From contig CANQOY010000013.1 in the NCBI GenBank assembly GCA_947625605.1, forward strand, positions 1 to 36,427: a stretch of 36,427 nucleotides of DNA, read 5' to 3'. The stretch is from an uncultured Clostridia bacterium. Lineage in GTDB: Bacteria; Bacillota; Clostridia; Christensenellales; Borkfalkiaceae. Positions 16,255-24,390 of the stretch are shown one piece after another (the first letter of the stretch is position 1; every line of letters starts with the position of its first letter). A model generated the notes under the pieces. That model saw nothing but the letters and a program-made list of their open reading frames with translations. It searched no databases and had not been told where the DNA came from. The translations under genes were made by a program, and so were the position numbers.

Positions 16255-17520
16255 ATGGACCTGAAAGCGGTTGCTACGGGAGAGACCCTTTCGCGGGCGG
16301 AGATCGAAGAGACGCTGCGGCGCTCCCTCGCGGGGAGAACGCTTAAAAAGGTGCTCATCGTCCCGCCCGACTTCACCCGCTTCCACTCCAACGCGGGGCT
16401 GATCACCAACATATATTACCACCTCCTCAAAGACACGGCCGAGGTGGATATCATGCCCGCGCTCGGCACGCACGCCCCCATGACGCGGGAGGAGTGCGCG
16501 GAGATGTTCGGCGACATTCCCTTTGAGAGGTTTTTCGAACACCGCTGGCGGGAGGACGTTGTAAATATCGGCACGGTGCCCGCGGATTTTCTCCGCGAGG
16601 TCTCGGAGGGGACGTGGAACGAGCCCGTCGATTGCGAGGTCAACAAGATCCTCTTCCAAGGGTACGACCTCATTCTCTCCGTCGGGCAGGTCGTCCCGCA
16701 TGAGGTCGTCGGCATGAGCAACCACTCCAAAAACATTTTGGTGGGGCTCGGCGGGAGCAAATTCATCAACGCCTCGCACATGGTGGGCGCGCTCTATGGC
16801 TTGGAGCGGATGATGGGGCGGGACAACACCGCCGTGCGCAAGCTCTTCGACTACTGCGTCGAGCACTTCCTGCGGGAGCTTCCCATCCTCTGGGTGCTCA
16901 CCGTGACGACCGCGCCCGCGGGCGTCATCCACACGCACGGGCTCTTCATCGGCGAGGGAAGAAAACCGCTCGAAGACGCGATCGCCCTCTCCCAGCAGAA
17001 GAACCTCGACCTGCTCGAAAAACCCATCAAAAAGTGCGTCGTCTACCTCACGCCCAAGGAGTTCAAGAGCACTTGGCTGGGCAACAAGTCGGTGTACCGC
17101 ACCCGCATGGCGATCGCGGACGGCGGGGAGCTGTTGGTCCTCGCGCCCGGGGTCGAAAAGTTCGGCGAGGACCCCATTCAGGATCGGCTCATCCGCAAAT
17201 ACGGCTACGTCGGCCGCGCGCGCATTTTGGAGCTCTTCCGCGAAAATGAGGACCTGAGGGCGAACATGGGTACCGCGGCGCACCTCATCCACGGCTCGTC
17301 GGACGGGAGATTTCGCATCGTCTATGCGGTGAAGAAGCTCACGCGTGCGGAGATCGAGGGCGTGAATTTTATCTATGCGGATTACGACGAGGCCGCCGCG
17401 CGGTACGACCCCGAGACGCTGCGGCCGGGGCCGAACACCCTGCCGGACGGGGAGGAGATCTTCTTCATTCCCAATCCCGCTCTGGGGCTCTGGATGTCGA
17501 AAGACAGGATCGGAAAATAA
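16255..17520 (+). CDS. LarA-superfamily nickel-pincer racemase/epimerase (candidate mannonate/gluconate 2-epimerase)
   Basis: The 421-residue protein belongs to the lactate racemase (LarA, DUF2088) superfamily, which uses a nickel-pincer nucleotide to invert an alpha-hydroxy acid. The catalytic set can be traced by spacing: Asp39 and Arg42 in PPDFTRF, His73 in GTHAPMT, His149 in VPHEVVG, Lys159 ten residues later, and His175 sixteen further on. This matches R75, H108, H174, K184 and H200 of Lactobacillus LarA. The start is two bases after the gnd stop, with its GAGGTG site inside gnd, so translation is coupled. Some family members are known to epimerise gluconate and mannonate. The operon makes that the favoured role, but it is inferred. 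No cofactor genes (larB, larC, larE) are in the window. Confidence 0.88.
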   Translation: MDLKAVATGETLSRAEIEETLRRSLAGRTLKKVLIVPPDFTRFHSNAGLITNIYYHLLKDTAEVDIMPALGTHAPMTREECAEMFGDIPFERFFEHRWREDVVNIGTVPADFLREVSEGTWNEPVDCEVNKILFQGYDLILSVGQVVPHEVVGMSNHSKNILVGLGGSKFINASHMVGALYGLERMMGRDNTAVRKLFDYCVEHFLRELPILWVLTVTTAPAGVIHTHGLFIGEGRKPLEDAIALSQQKNLDLLEKPIKKCVVYLTPKEFKSTWLGNKSVYRTRMAIADGGELLVLAPGVEKFGEDPIQDRLIRKYGYVGRARILELFRENEDLRANMGTAAHLIHGSSDGRFRIVYAVKKLTRAEIEGVNFIYADYDEAAARYDPETLRPGPNTLPDGEEIFFIPNPALGLWMSKDRIGK

Positions 17521-17548
17521 AAAAATCGCCGCTTCTATTCCGCGGCGA
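17519..17548 (-). terminator. Terminator of the rlmI-type gene
   Basis: TCGCCGC (17526-17532) pairs with GCGGCGA (17542-17548). On the minus strand the stem is followed by seven T residues. Confidence 0.75.
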
Positions 17549-17566
17549 AGAGAGATCGGCGCGCCC

Positions 17567-17594
17567 GTGCACTTGGGTGTGCCGTTTTATTTTT
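17567..17594 (+). terminator. Weak terminator of the hexuronate operon
   Basis: GTGCAC (17567-17572) pairs with GTGTGC (17577-17582) around TTGG, and TTTTATTTTT follows one base later. The stem is short and contains two G-U pairs. Confidence 0.4.
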
Positions 17595-17611
17595 GCGCCG
17601 CGCGGACTTCC

Positions 17612-18775
17612 TTAAAGCACGCGCAGGACGAAAAATTTGAGGTAGAGCGTTTCGTCGGCGGAGAGCAGGGCGGGGTGGTCGGGCCCCTGCGAGCGCATTT
17701 CCACGCACTGCACGCGCCGCCCCGCGCGCTCGGCCGCTTCTGTCAGCATCTTGCGGAACATCTGGAAAGTCACGAAGTGGGAGCAGGAGCAGGTCACGAG
17801 GAAGCCGCCCGGCTTCACGAGTTTGAGCCCGAGAAGATTGATGTCCGCATAGCCCTTCAATGCGTCGGGCGCCTCGGCGGCGGATTTGCAGAAGGCGGGC
17901 GGGTCGAGGATCACCAAATCGAACCGCTTCCCTTGGGCACGGTATGCCCGAAGAAGCTCAAACGCGTCTCCGCACACCGTCTCCACATTGGAAAAACCGT
18001 TGCGCGCGGCATTGAGCCGAACGTTTTCGAGGGCGAATTCCGAGGCGTCGAGCGCGGTCACATGGTCGGCCCGCGCCGCCGCGTTCATGCTGAACCCGCC
18101 GCTGTTGCAGAAGCAGTCGAGGACGTCCCCGCAGGCGTAGCGGCGGACGGCGAGGCGGTTCTCCCTCTGGTCGAGAAAGTACCCTGTCTTTTGTCCGCGC
18201 CGCAGATCCACGGACATGATCAGGCCGTTCTCTTCGATCTCGACGCGGTCGGGCACCTCGCCGTAGAGTACGCCCGTCTCCTCGGGCAGGCCCTCCTTCT
18301 TCCGCACGGCCGCGTCCGAGCGCTCAAAGATCCCTTTCGGAGCGAACTCTTCGACGAGCGCCTGCGTGATCATCTTCTTGCGCAGATGCACCCCGAGGGA
18401 GAGAAACTGCACGCAGAGGTAGTCCCCGTAGCGGTCCACGATCAGGGCGGGGAGGTCGTCCGCTTCGGCGAACACCGCGCGGTAACAATTCCCGCAGCCG
18501 AGCGATTGACGAAAGGAATTTGCGGCATGAATGCGGGCATGGTATAGTTCTTTGCCGTCCTCCTCGCTTCCGCGGAGGAAGATGCGCACGAGGATCTTCG
18601 AGGCATGGTTGATATATCCTCTTCCGAGATACTGCCCGTCGAAAGACCTCACGGTCGCGAGCGAACCGTTCTTATCCTTCCCCTCGATGCGCGAGACTTC
18701 GTTGGCGTATACCCACGGATGCCCCGCCGCGATCCGCCGCTGTTCTCCCTTTTTCAAGTAAATTTCGTATGGCAT
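17612..18775 (-). CDS. rlmI: RlmI-family SAM-dependent rRNA (cytosine-C5) methyltransferase
   Basis: The protein methylates a cytosine of 23S rRNA in the RlmI family. The exact base here is not known. It has 387 residues. The N-terminal PUA-type RNA-binding domain (about 1-80) contains GHPWVYANEV. The Rossmann domain carries DCFCNSGGFSMNAA for SAM binding, DALDAS-like TALDASEFALE, the catalytic VILDPPAFCKS, and SCSH with a conserved Cys. The start at 18775 was chosen because the only consensus promoter has its -10 box at 18787-18782. An upstream ATG at 18793 would lie before the -10. The predicted transcription start coincides with the A of the ATG and no ribosome binding site exists, so this looks like a leaderless gene. 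Confidence 0.88.
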   Translation of the reverse strand: MPYEIYLKKGEQRRIAAGHPWVYANEVSRIEGKDKNGSLATVRSFDGQYLGRGYINHASKILVRIFLRGSEEDGKELYHARIHAANSFRQSLGCGNCYRAVFAEADDLPALIVDRYGDYLCVQFLSLGVHLRKKMITQALVEEFAPKGIFERSDAAVRKKEGLPEETGVLYGEVPDRVEIEENGLIMSVDLRRGQKTGYFLDQRENRLAVRRYACGDVLDCFCNSGGFSMNAAARADHVTALDASEFALENVRLNAARNGFSNVETVCGDAFELLRAYRAQGKRFDLVILDPPAFCKSAAEAPDALKGYADINLLGLKLVKPGGFLVTCSCSHFVTFQMFRKMLTEAAERAGRRVQCVEMRSQGPDHPALLSADETLYLKFFVLRVL

Positions 18776-18781
18776 GTTCCC

Positions 18782-18810
18782 ATTATACCGCACCCGCGCA
18801 GGATTGTAAA
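18782..18810 (-). promoter_or_regulatory. Promoter of the rlmI-type gene, leaderless geometry
   Basis: On the minus strand: TTTACA (18810-18805), 17 bases, TATAAT (18787-18782), then six bases and the ATG at 18775. Confidence 0.8.
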
Positions 18811-18855
18811 GGGGAATGGCGCGCCGCGCGCGAAAATTTCCGCACAGTGCGCCGC

Positions 18856-18883
18856 AAAAAAAGCCCTCGCGTTCCGCGAGGGC
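18856..18883 (-). terminator. Terminator of the EF-G-like gene
   Basis: GCCCTCGCG (18863-18871) and CGCGAGGGC (18875-18883) form a perfect 9-bp stem. On the minus strand it is followed by at least seven T residues. Confidence 0.9.
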
Positions 18884-18897
18884 GATCGGTTGAAATG

Positions 18898-20946
18898 TTA
18901 CTTTTTCAGGCTTTGGAGCACCGTGTCGGGCGCCTGTTCGTAGCGCGCGAACTCTTCGGTGAATTTTCCCCTGCCCTGCGTCATGGAGCGGAGGGAGGTC
19001 GCGTAGGTGAGGATCTCGCCCTGCGGCGCTTCCGCCGTGATGACCTGTATCCCGTCCTGCGCCTCCATGCCGATGATGCGGCCGCGGCGCTTGTTCATGT
19101 CGCCCATGATGTCGCCGACGTACTGCTCGGGCACCATGATTTTGAGGCTCTGGATGGGTTCGAGGATGACGGGCCTTGCGCGGCGGATGCCGTCGTCATA
19201 GGCGAGCTTTGCCGCGGAGACGAAGGCGACTTCCTTACTGTCTACGGGGTGATACTTGCCGTCGAAGAGCGTACATTTGAGGTTGACCATGGGGTAGCCC
19301 GCGAGCACGCCCTTCTGGATGGCCTCGCGCAGACCCTTTTCCACGGCGGGGATGAAGTTCTTGGGCACGGTGCCGCCGACGACCGCGTCAACGAATTGGA
19401 ACACGCCGTCCTCCGCACCCGGCTCGAAGCGGATGTTGACGACGCCGAACTGCCCTGCGCCGCCCGTCTGCTTCTTGTGCTTGCCCTCGGCTTCCGCCGT
19501 CCCCGTGATGGCTTCGCGGTAGGCGACGGTGGGAGTGGTGAATTCGGCGTCCGCGCCGAACTTCGCCTTCAACTTGCGCTTGATGATTTCGAGCTGGATC
19601 TCGCCCTGTCCGCATGCGAGCGTCTCGCCCGTCTCCGTATTCTTGCGGATGCAGAAGCTCTTGTCCTCCTCGGCAAGGCGGTGAAGGCCGCCGAACACCT
19701 TGTCCTCCGTGCCGCGCACGGTGGCGGAAACGGCCAGCGCGAGCATGGGCTCGGGGAATTCGATCGGCTCGAACCGCACGGGGGCATTGACGTCGCACAG
19801 CGTGTCGCCCGTGCCCGTGTTCGAGAGCTTGGAGACGGCGCCGATATCGCCCGCGGCGAGGCTCTGAACGGGTTCGAGCTTCTTGCCGCGGATGAGATAG
19901 AGCGCGTTGATGCGCTCGGTCGTGTTTGTGTTGGGGTTGAGCACGTCGGTACCCGTTTTGAGGACGCCGCGGCACACGCGGAGGTAGTTCATCTTGCCGA
20001 CGAACGCGTCCACCGCCGTCTTGAACACCTGCGCCGCGAGGGGAGCGTTTTCTTCGCACGCGACGGTGACGGGCTCGTTCTTTTTGAGGTCGGTCGCGGG
20101 AATGCCGGGGCGCTCCGCGGCGACGGGCATGAAGCAGATGAGCTCGTCCATGAGATTGATGACGCCCTTATTGAGGAGCGCGCTGCCCGCAAGGGTGGGG
20201 ATGACGCTCCCGCTGAGGACGCCCTGGCGGACGCCCGCGAGCGTCTCTTCGGGCGTGAGGGAACCCTCTTCGAAGTATTTGTCGAGGAGCTCCTCGTCGT
20301 TCTCCGCGGCGGATTCCTGCAAGATCGCCTGCATTTCTTCGAGCTCCGCACGGTTGGCCGCGGGAACTTCGATCTGCTCCACGCCCGAAGCTCCGAAACG
20401 GAAGGCCTTGCCGCTGATGACGCTGATATAGCCCGTCATCTTGCCGCCGTCCATGATGGGGATCTGGATGGGGGCGAGCTTGCCCTTGTACTTCTCCTGA
20501 TATGCGTTCACGGTGCCGTGATAGTCGGCATTTTCCTTATCCATGCCGTTGATGAACAGGAATACGGGCTTTTTGGCTTTGAGGCAGCCGTCGAGCGCCT
20601 TCTCCGCCCCGACGGTGACGGATCCGCCCGCCCCCGCGACGACGAGCGCGCCGCCCGCCGCACACATTGCGGAGCAGAGCTCCCCTTCGAAATCAAAGAA
20701 GCCGGGCACGTCGAGAAGATTGATCTTCGTGTCTTTCCAATTCAGATAGGCTACGGCGAGGGAGATGGATGTCTTTCTCGCGATCTCCTGATCGTCGAAA
20801 TCGCACACGGTGGTGCCGTTCTCGATCTTGCCCATGCGTTCGATGGCGCCCGCATTATAGAGCATCGCTTCGCAGAGCGTGGTTTTCCCCTCTCCGCCGT
20901 GCCCCACGACCGCAAGATTGCGGATATTTTTTGCTGATAAGTCCAT
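18898..20946 (-). CDS. Elongation factor G-like GTPase paralogue
   Basis: This cytoplasmic translational GTPase of 682 residues has the EF-G domain order: G domain, beta-barrel, and domains III to V. The P-loop is GHGGEGKTTL (15-24). Two usual EF-G features differ. The G3 motif is DVPGF (79-83), with Phe where EF-G has its catalytic His, and the G4 motif is NGMD (133-136) instead of NKxD. Both changes recall the EF-G-2 paralogues of some bacteria rather than canonical translocase. Domain IV (about 460-590) and the C-terminal PQGEILTYATSLRSMTQGRG are intact. A housekeeping fusA should exist elsewhere. A recycling, stress or slow-GTPase role is possible but unproven. The start is preceded by an AAGGGG site. 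Confidence 0.9.
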   Translation of the reverse strand: MDLSAKNIRNLAVVGHGGEGKTTLCEAMLYNAGAIERMGKIENGTTVCDFDDQEIARKTSISLAVAYLNWKDTKINLLDVPGFFDFEGELCSAMCAAGGALVVAGAGGSVTVGAEKALDGCLKAKKPVFLFINGMDKENADYHGTVNAYQEKYKGKLAPIQIPIMDGGKMTGYISVISGKAFRFGASGVEQIEVPAANRAELEEMQAILQESAAENDEELLDKYFEEGSLTPEETLAGVRQGVLSGSVIPTLAGSALLNKGVINLMDELICFMPVAAERPGIPATDLKKNEPVTVACEENAPLAAQVFKTAVDAFVGKMNYLRVCRGVLKTGTDVLNPNTNTTERINALYLIRGKKLEPVQSLAAGDIGAVSKLSNTGTGDTLCDVNAPVRFEPIEFPEPMLALAVSATVRGTEDKVFGGLHRLAEEDKSFCIRKNTETGETLACGQGEIQLEIIKRKLKAKFGADAEFTTPTVAYREAITGTAEAEGKHKKQTGGAGQFGVVNIRFEPGAEDGVFQFVDAVVGGTVPKNFIPAVEKGLREAIQKGVLAGYPMVNLKCTLFDGKYHPVDSKEVAFVSAAKLAYDDGIRRARPVILEPIQSLKIMVPEQYVGDIMGDMNKRRGRIIGMEAQDGIQVITAEAPQGEILTYATSLRSMTQGRGKFTEEFARYEQAPDTVLQSLKK

Positions 20947-20993
20947 AGGTCAGTACCCCTTTCTGAGATTGCGGAAAAATGCCGCTGTTTCCC

Positions 20994-21021
20994 ATTATAC
21001 ATGAAAATCGGGAAAAATCAA
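20994..21021 (-). promoter_or_regulatory. Promoter of the EF-G-like gene
   Basis: On the minus strand: TTGATT (21021-21016), 16 bases, TATAAT (20999-20994). The leader is about 40 bases. Confidence 0.65.
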
Positions 21022-21390
21022 GGGGGAAAAGAAAAATAATTGCAAAATTTGTGAAATTGTTCGAGGTCCGCTCCGGGCGGCGCAAGAGGGCCGCCTTTGG
21101 GAAGAAGAGAGGGCGGCGGCGGAGCCGATCGCGCAATTCGAGGGCTTACCCTCGGACATGGTATGGTCGTTTCTCGTCAAATACGTTGCGAATTTCGGAA
21201 ATGTCCATAGAGACCTTGCGCCGATCGCGGAAAAGTCACACCCGACCCTCCGCCCGCGCATAGACCTCTCCGCAAGCGAAGTGTATCGCGGGCGGCCCAT
21301 GAAGCCGCGCGGGTGGGCCTATGGCGCGCAAAAAAATTTCTCGGATTTTTCGGAAAACGACAAAAAAAGCGAGCTTTTTTCCCGAAAGTG
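21022..21390. other. Gene-free spacer before tRNA-Arg
   Basis: No frame here has a ribosome binding site or recognisable protein. The stretch contains a 6-bp hairpin (CGAGGG 21139-21144 with CCCTCG 21149-21154) overlapped by a copy of the ACCATGYCYGAGG motif. Nothing else stands out. Confidence 0.5.
21150..21162 (-). repeat. ACCATGYCYGAGG motif, copy 2
   Basis: Minus-strand copy (ACCATGTCCGAGG) in non-coding DNA, overlapping the right arm of a short hairpin. Confidence 0.6.
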
Positions 21391-21399
21391 TGCTATAAT
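21391..21399 (+). promoter_or_regulatory. Extended -10 promoter of tRNA-Arg
   Basis: TGCTATAAT, 13 bases before the tRNA. No good -35 hexamer is visible at the right distance. Confidence 0.6.
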
Positions 21400-21411
21400 C
21401 TCCATGTTGAC

Positions 21412-21487
21412 GCACTCGTGGTGGAATTGGATACCATCGCAGCCTCCGACGCTGCTGGTTCGGGTTCGAGCCCCGACGGGTGTACCA
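21412..21487 (+). tRNA. tRNA-Arg (anticodon CCG)
   Basis: All arms fold. The acceptor is GCACTCG with CGGGTGT (including G-U pairs). The D stem is GTGG with CCAT and the loop contains the GG pair. The anticodon stem is GCAGC with GCTGC around the 7-base loop CTCCGAC, giving anticodon CCG for codon CGG. The T stem is TCGGG with CCCGA around TTCGAGC. The CCA end is encoded. Confidence 0.93.
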
Positions 21488-21489
21488 CG

Positions 21490-21525
21490 AAAACCTCGGT
21501 CGAACTGTTCTCGGTCGAGGTTTTT
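21490..21525 (+). terminator. Terminator of tRNA-Arg
   Basis: AAAACCTCG pairs with CGAGGTTTT across an inner CGA/TCG stem and runs into a T-tract. Confidence 0.85.
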
Positions 21526-21642
21526 GTTTTCTTTCGTGAGACGGCGGCATCTCCTCGCCGCTCTTTTTTATTTTTACATGGCAAAATCATGCTATTTTTT
21601 GGCGCAAGGGGGCAAAAAGAATGGCGCAAAAGCGCAAGACCA

Positions 21643-22778
<1,136 letters not shown>

Positions 22779-22787
22779 GGTGCGAAG

Positions 22788-23477
22788 ATGACGGATTTTT
22801 TTCGGGACCGCGCTCCCGACTTTGAAAAACTCCGCGCGTACGGATTTCGCCCCGAGGACGGCGGCTTGGTGTACCGCACGGCCCTGATGGACGGGCAGTT
22901 CGAACTTGCGGTCAGGGTCTCCCCCGAGGGCGAGGTGCGCGACCTCCTCACGGACTGCGCCTTCGGCGAGCCCTATGCTCTCCATCTCGTGGAGGAGGCG
23001 GAGGGGGAATTTGTGGGGCGCGTACGGGAAGCGTATGCGCGCGCCCTCTCGGAGATCGCCGAGGCCTGTTTCGTCAGATCGGGCTTTCGCGGTGCGGCGG
23101 CGGACGCGCTGATCGCCTATGCGCGCGAACATTACGGCGAGGAGCCCGAGTATCTTTGGGAGAAGTTTCCGCACTATGCCGTTCTGCGCAGAGGGGATAA
23201 CCGGAAATGGTACGCCGCGATCCTCACCGTCGAGCGCGGAAAGGTCGGAATGGCGGGAGAGGGGATGGCGGAGATCGCCGATGTGCGCGCCGATCCGCAG
23301 GAGATCTTAAATCTTGTGGACGGGAAGCGGATCTTCCCGGGCTGGCACATGAACAAGAAGCATTGGATCGCGCTCCCGCTGGACGGCAGTCTCCCGCAGA
23401 GGAGCTCTTCGCGCGGCTTGAAAAGAGCCGTTCGCTCGCAGGCAAGAAATAAAGAAATTTGCCGAATTTTGCGGTAA
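22788..23477 (+). CDS. MmcQ/YjbR-family protein with an apparent C-terminal frameshift
   Basis: The product as read has 229 residues. Residues about 100-200 form the MmcQ/YjbR (CyaY-like) domain: YAREHYGEEPEYLWEKFP, then NRKWYAAILTVER, then FPGWHMNKKHWIALPLDGS. The biochemical role of the family is unclear; DNA binding has been suggested. After DGSLP the frame continues as basic residues unlike the family. The +1-shifted frame reads EELFARLEKSRSLAGKK and stops at 23452, which is what such proteins normally end with. A one-base loss near 23393-23399 is therefore likely, either a real mutation or a sequencing error. Translation should still give most of the domain. Confidence 0.8.
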   Translation: MTDFFRDRAPDFEKLRAYGFRPEDGGLVYRTALMDGQFELAVRVSPEGEVRDLLTDCAFGEPYALHLVEEAEGEFVGRVREAYARALSEIAEACFVRSGFRGAAADALIAYAREHYGEEPEYLWEKFPHYAVLRRGDNRKWYAAILTVERGKVGMAGEGMAEIADVRADPQEILNLVDGKRIFPGWHMNKKHWIALPLDGSLPQRSSSRGLKRAVRSQARNKEICRILR

Positions 23478-23532
23478 TTTTTGGAAAAAATAGGAAAAAT
23501 CATAGTATTTCGACAAAAATCGAAATAAAGAT

Positions 23533-23558
23533 CCGCCCGCATTGCGGGCGGTATTTTG
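23533..23558 (+). terminator. Terminator between the YjbR gene and spoIIR
   Basis: CCGCCCGC (23533-23540) pairs with GCGGGCGG (23544-23551) around ATT and is followed by TATTTTGT. Confidence 0.8.
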
Positions 23559-23623
23559 TCTATCCAAAGACTCTTTTCCACGGCAAATATGCCGAAAATA
23601 AGGCGCGCGCCGCGGCGGAGATC

Positions 23624-24154
23624 TCATTCAAAGAACGATCTGATCAGCTCGGCGATCAGGCTCTTGTAGACCACGTTTTCGCCGCCGCTCTTGAAGCAGA
23701 GCGGGGGATACACCACGCACCACCAATTGTCTCCGCGGCCCGACCCGAGCTCGATGATGAGCGCGTCGTACACGCCCGCCTGCAATGTCACCCCGTCATA
23801 GACGCGGGTGGGGAACTGCTCCTTGCGCAGGGAAGCGCGTGCGCCGTACGAAAATCCGTTTTCTTTCAGAACGCGTTCGGCGACGGCTTCGAGCCCGCCG
23901 AGCTGCGCGCCGATTTTCTTCATCGCCTCCTCCTTGGTGGCGCACCCTGCGACGGTGGGCGTGAGCGCTTCCACCACGGCGTCCCGCACGCGGTACTTCA
24001 CCGCCTGCGCCTCCGCTTCGTTGGAGTCGGCGCGGATGTGCACCCTCAAATAGGCCGCCTGTTCTTCGGCGGGTGCGGGAGCGGGCTTCCCGAAGGCAAA
24101 TGCGATCGCGCAGATCGCGATCAGAAGGGTAAGGACTACGGCAAATTTTTTCAT
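23624..24154 (-). CDS. spoIIR: Stage II sporulation protein R
   Basis: SpoIIR is made in the forespore, secreted, and triggers SpoIIGA-dependent activation of sigma-E in the mother cell. The 176-residue product begins with a signal or anchor segment (KKFAVVLTLLIAICAIAFAF). It then shows the family pattern: LRVHIRADSNEAEAQAVKYRVRD, an alanine-rich helical part, and FPTRVYDGVTLQAGVYDALII leading to GRGDNWWCVVYPPLCF. A GGAGGA site precedes the start. The gene has its own promoter that resembles forespore sigma-F/G sites. Its presence indicates a sporulating or recently sporulating lineage. Confidence 0.92.
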   Translation of the reverse strand: MKKFAVVLTLLIAICAIAFAFGKPAPAPAEEQAAYLRVHIRADSNEAEAQAVKYRVRDAVVEALTPTVAGCATKEEAMKKIGAQLGGLEAVAERVLKENGFSYGARASLRKEQFPTRVYDGVTLQAGVYDALIIELGSGRGDNWWCVVYPPLCFKSGGENVVYKSLIAELIRSFFE

Positions 24155-24175
24155 AAGGCTTCCTCCGACGGGAGA

Positions 24176-24205
24176 GGTTATGGCCCGATGAAAGAATTTT
24201 TATAC
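24176..24205 (-). promoter_or_regulatory. Candidate sigma-F/G-type promoter of spoIIR
   Basis: On the minus strand: GTATA (24205-24201), 15 bases, GGCCATAACC (24185-24176). This resembles the forespore consensus GYATA and GGNNANANTR, with mismatches at the last positions. No vegetative promoter is evident. Confidence 0.45.
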
Positions 24206-24264
24206 CTTTCCGCCGCAGAATTTGCTTCCTCGGCGCGCGCGGCGGAAGAAAGTGCATGAAATCG

Positions 24265-24293
24265 TTTGACAAGCCCTCCGAAAACCTCTATAA
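24265..24293 (+). promoter_or_regulatory. Promoter of pheST
   Basis: Perfect TTGACA (24265-24270), 17-base spacer, perfect TATAAT (24288-24293). The predicted start is near 24300. Confidence 0.9.
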
Positions 24294-24310
24294 TATGGAA
24301 AAAGGCGTTG

Positions 24311-24331
24311 ATGCGGATGAGACGCAGGTAA
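24311..24331 (+). CDS. Possible six-codon Arg-rich leader peptide of pheST
   Basis: ATG CGG ATG AGA CGC AGG TAA would encode Met-Arg-Met-Arg-Arg-Arg with four different Arg codons. It ends in the left arm of the antiterminator-like stem. The upstream site (GGAAAAAGG) is weak. There are no Phe codons, which is unexpected for a pheST leader, so it may be chance. Confidence 0.3.
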   Translation: MRMRRR

Positions 24332-24376
24332 CCCGTGTAATGTTACGTCCTGCCGGATCCCGGCGGGGCCTTTTTT
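24324..24376 (+). promoter_or_regulatory. Attenuator of pheST: alternative antiterminator and terminator stems
   Basis: GCAGG with TAAC (24324-24332) can pair with GTTA (24342-24345) and CCTGC (24349-24353). The same CCTGCCGG (24349-24356) also pairs with CCGGCGGG (24360-24367) to form a terminator followed by TTTTTT (24371-24376). The two folds are mutually exclusive, the usual logic of transcription attenuation. The leader is too short for a canonical T-box and lacks its conserved bulge, so the sensor is unidentified. Confidence 0.6.
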
Positions 24377-24390
24377 ATGAAGGAGCGATC

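Noticed and set aside
18776-18793. Upstream ATG of the rlmI-type gene at 18793
   Set aside because: It lies upstream of the -10 box of the only good promoter, so it would not be on the transcript.
18769-20937. Plus-strand open frame opposite the EF-G-like gene
   Set aside because: It is antisense to a recognisable GTPase, with no initiation signal of its own.
20995-21300. Small minus-strand protein of about 100 residues
   Set aside because: It has no ribosome binding site, low-complexity composition, and crosses the promoter of the EF-G-like gene.
24294-24376. Canonical T-box riboswitch before pheS
   Set aside because: The leader is only about 90 bases, with no stem I and no conserved UGGN bulge sequence.
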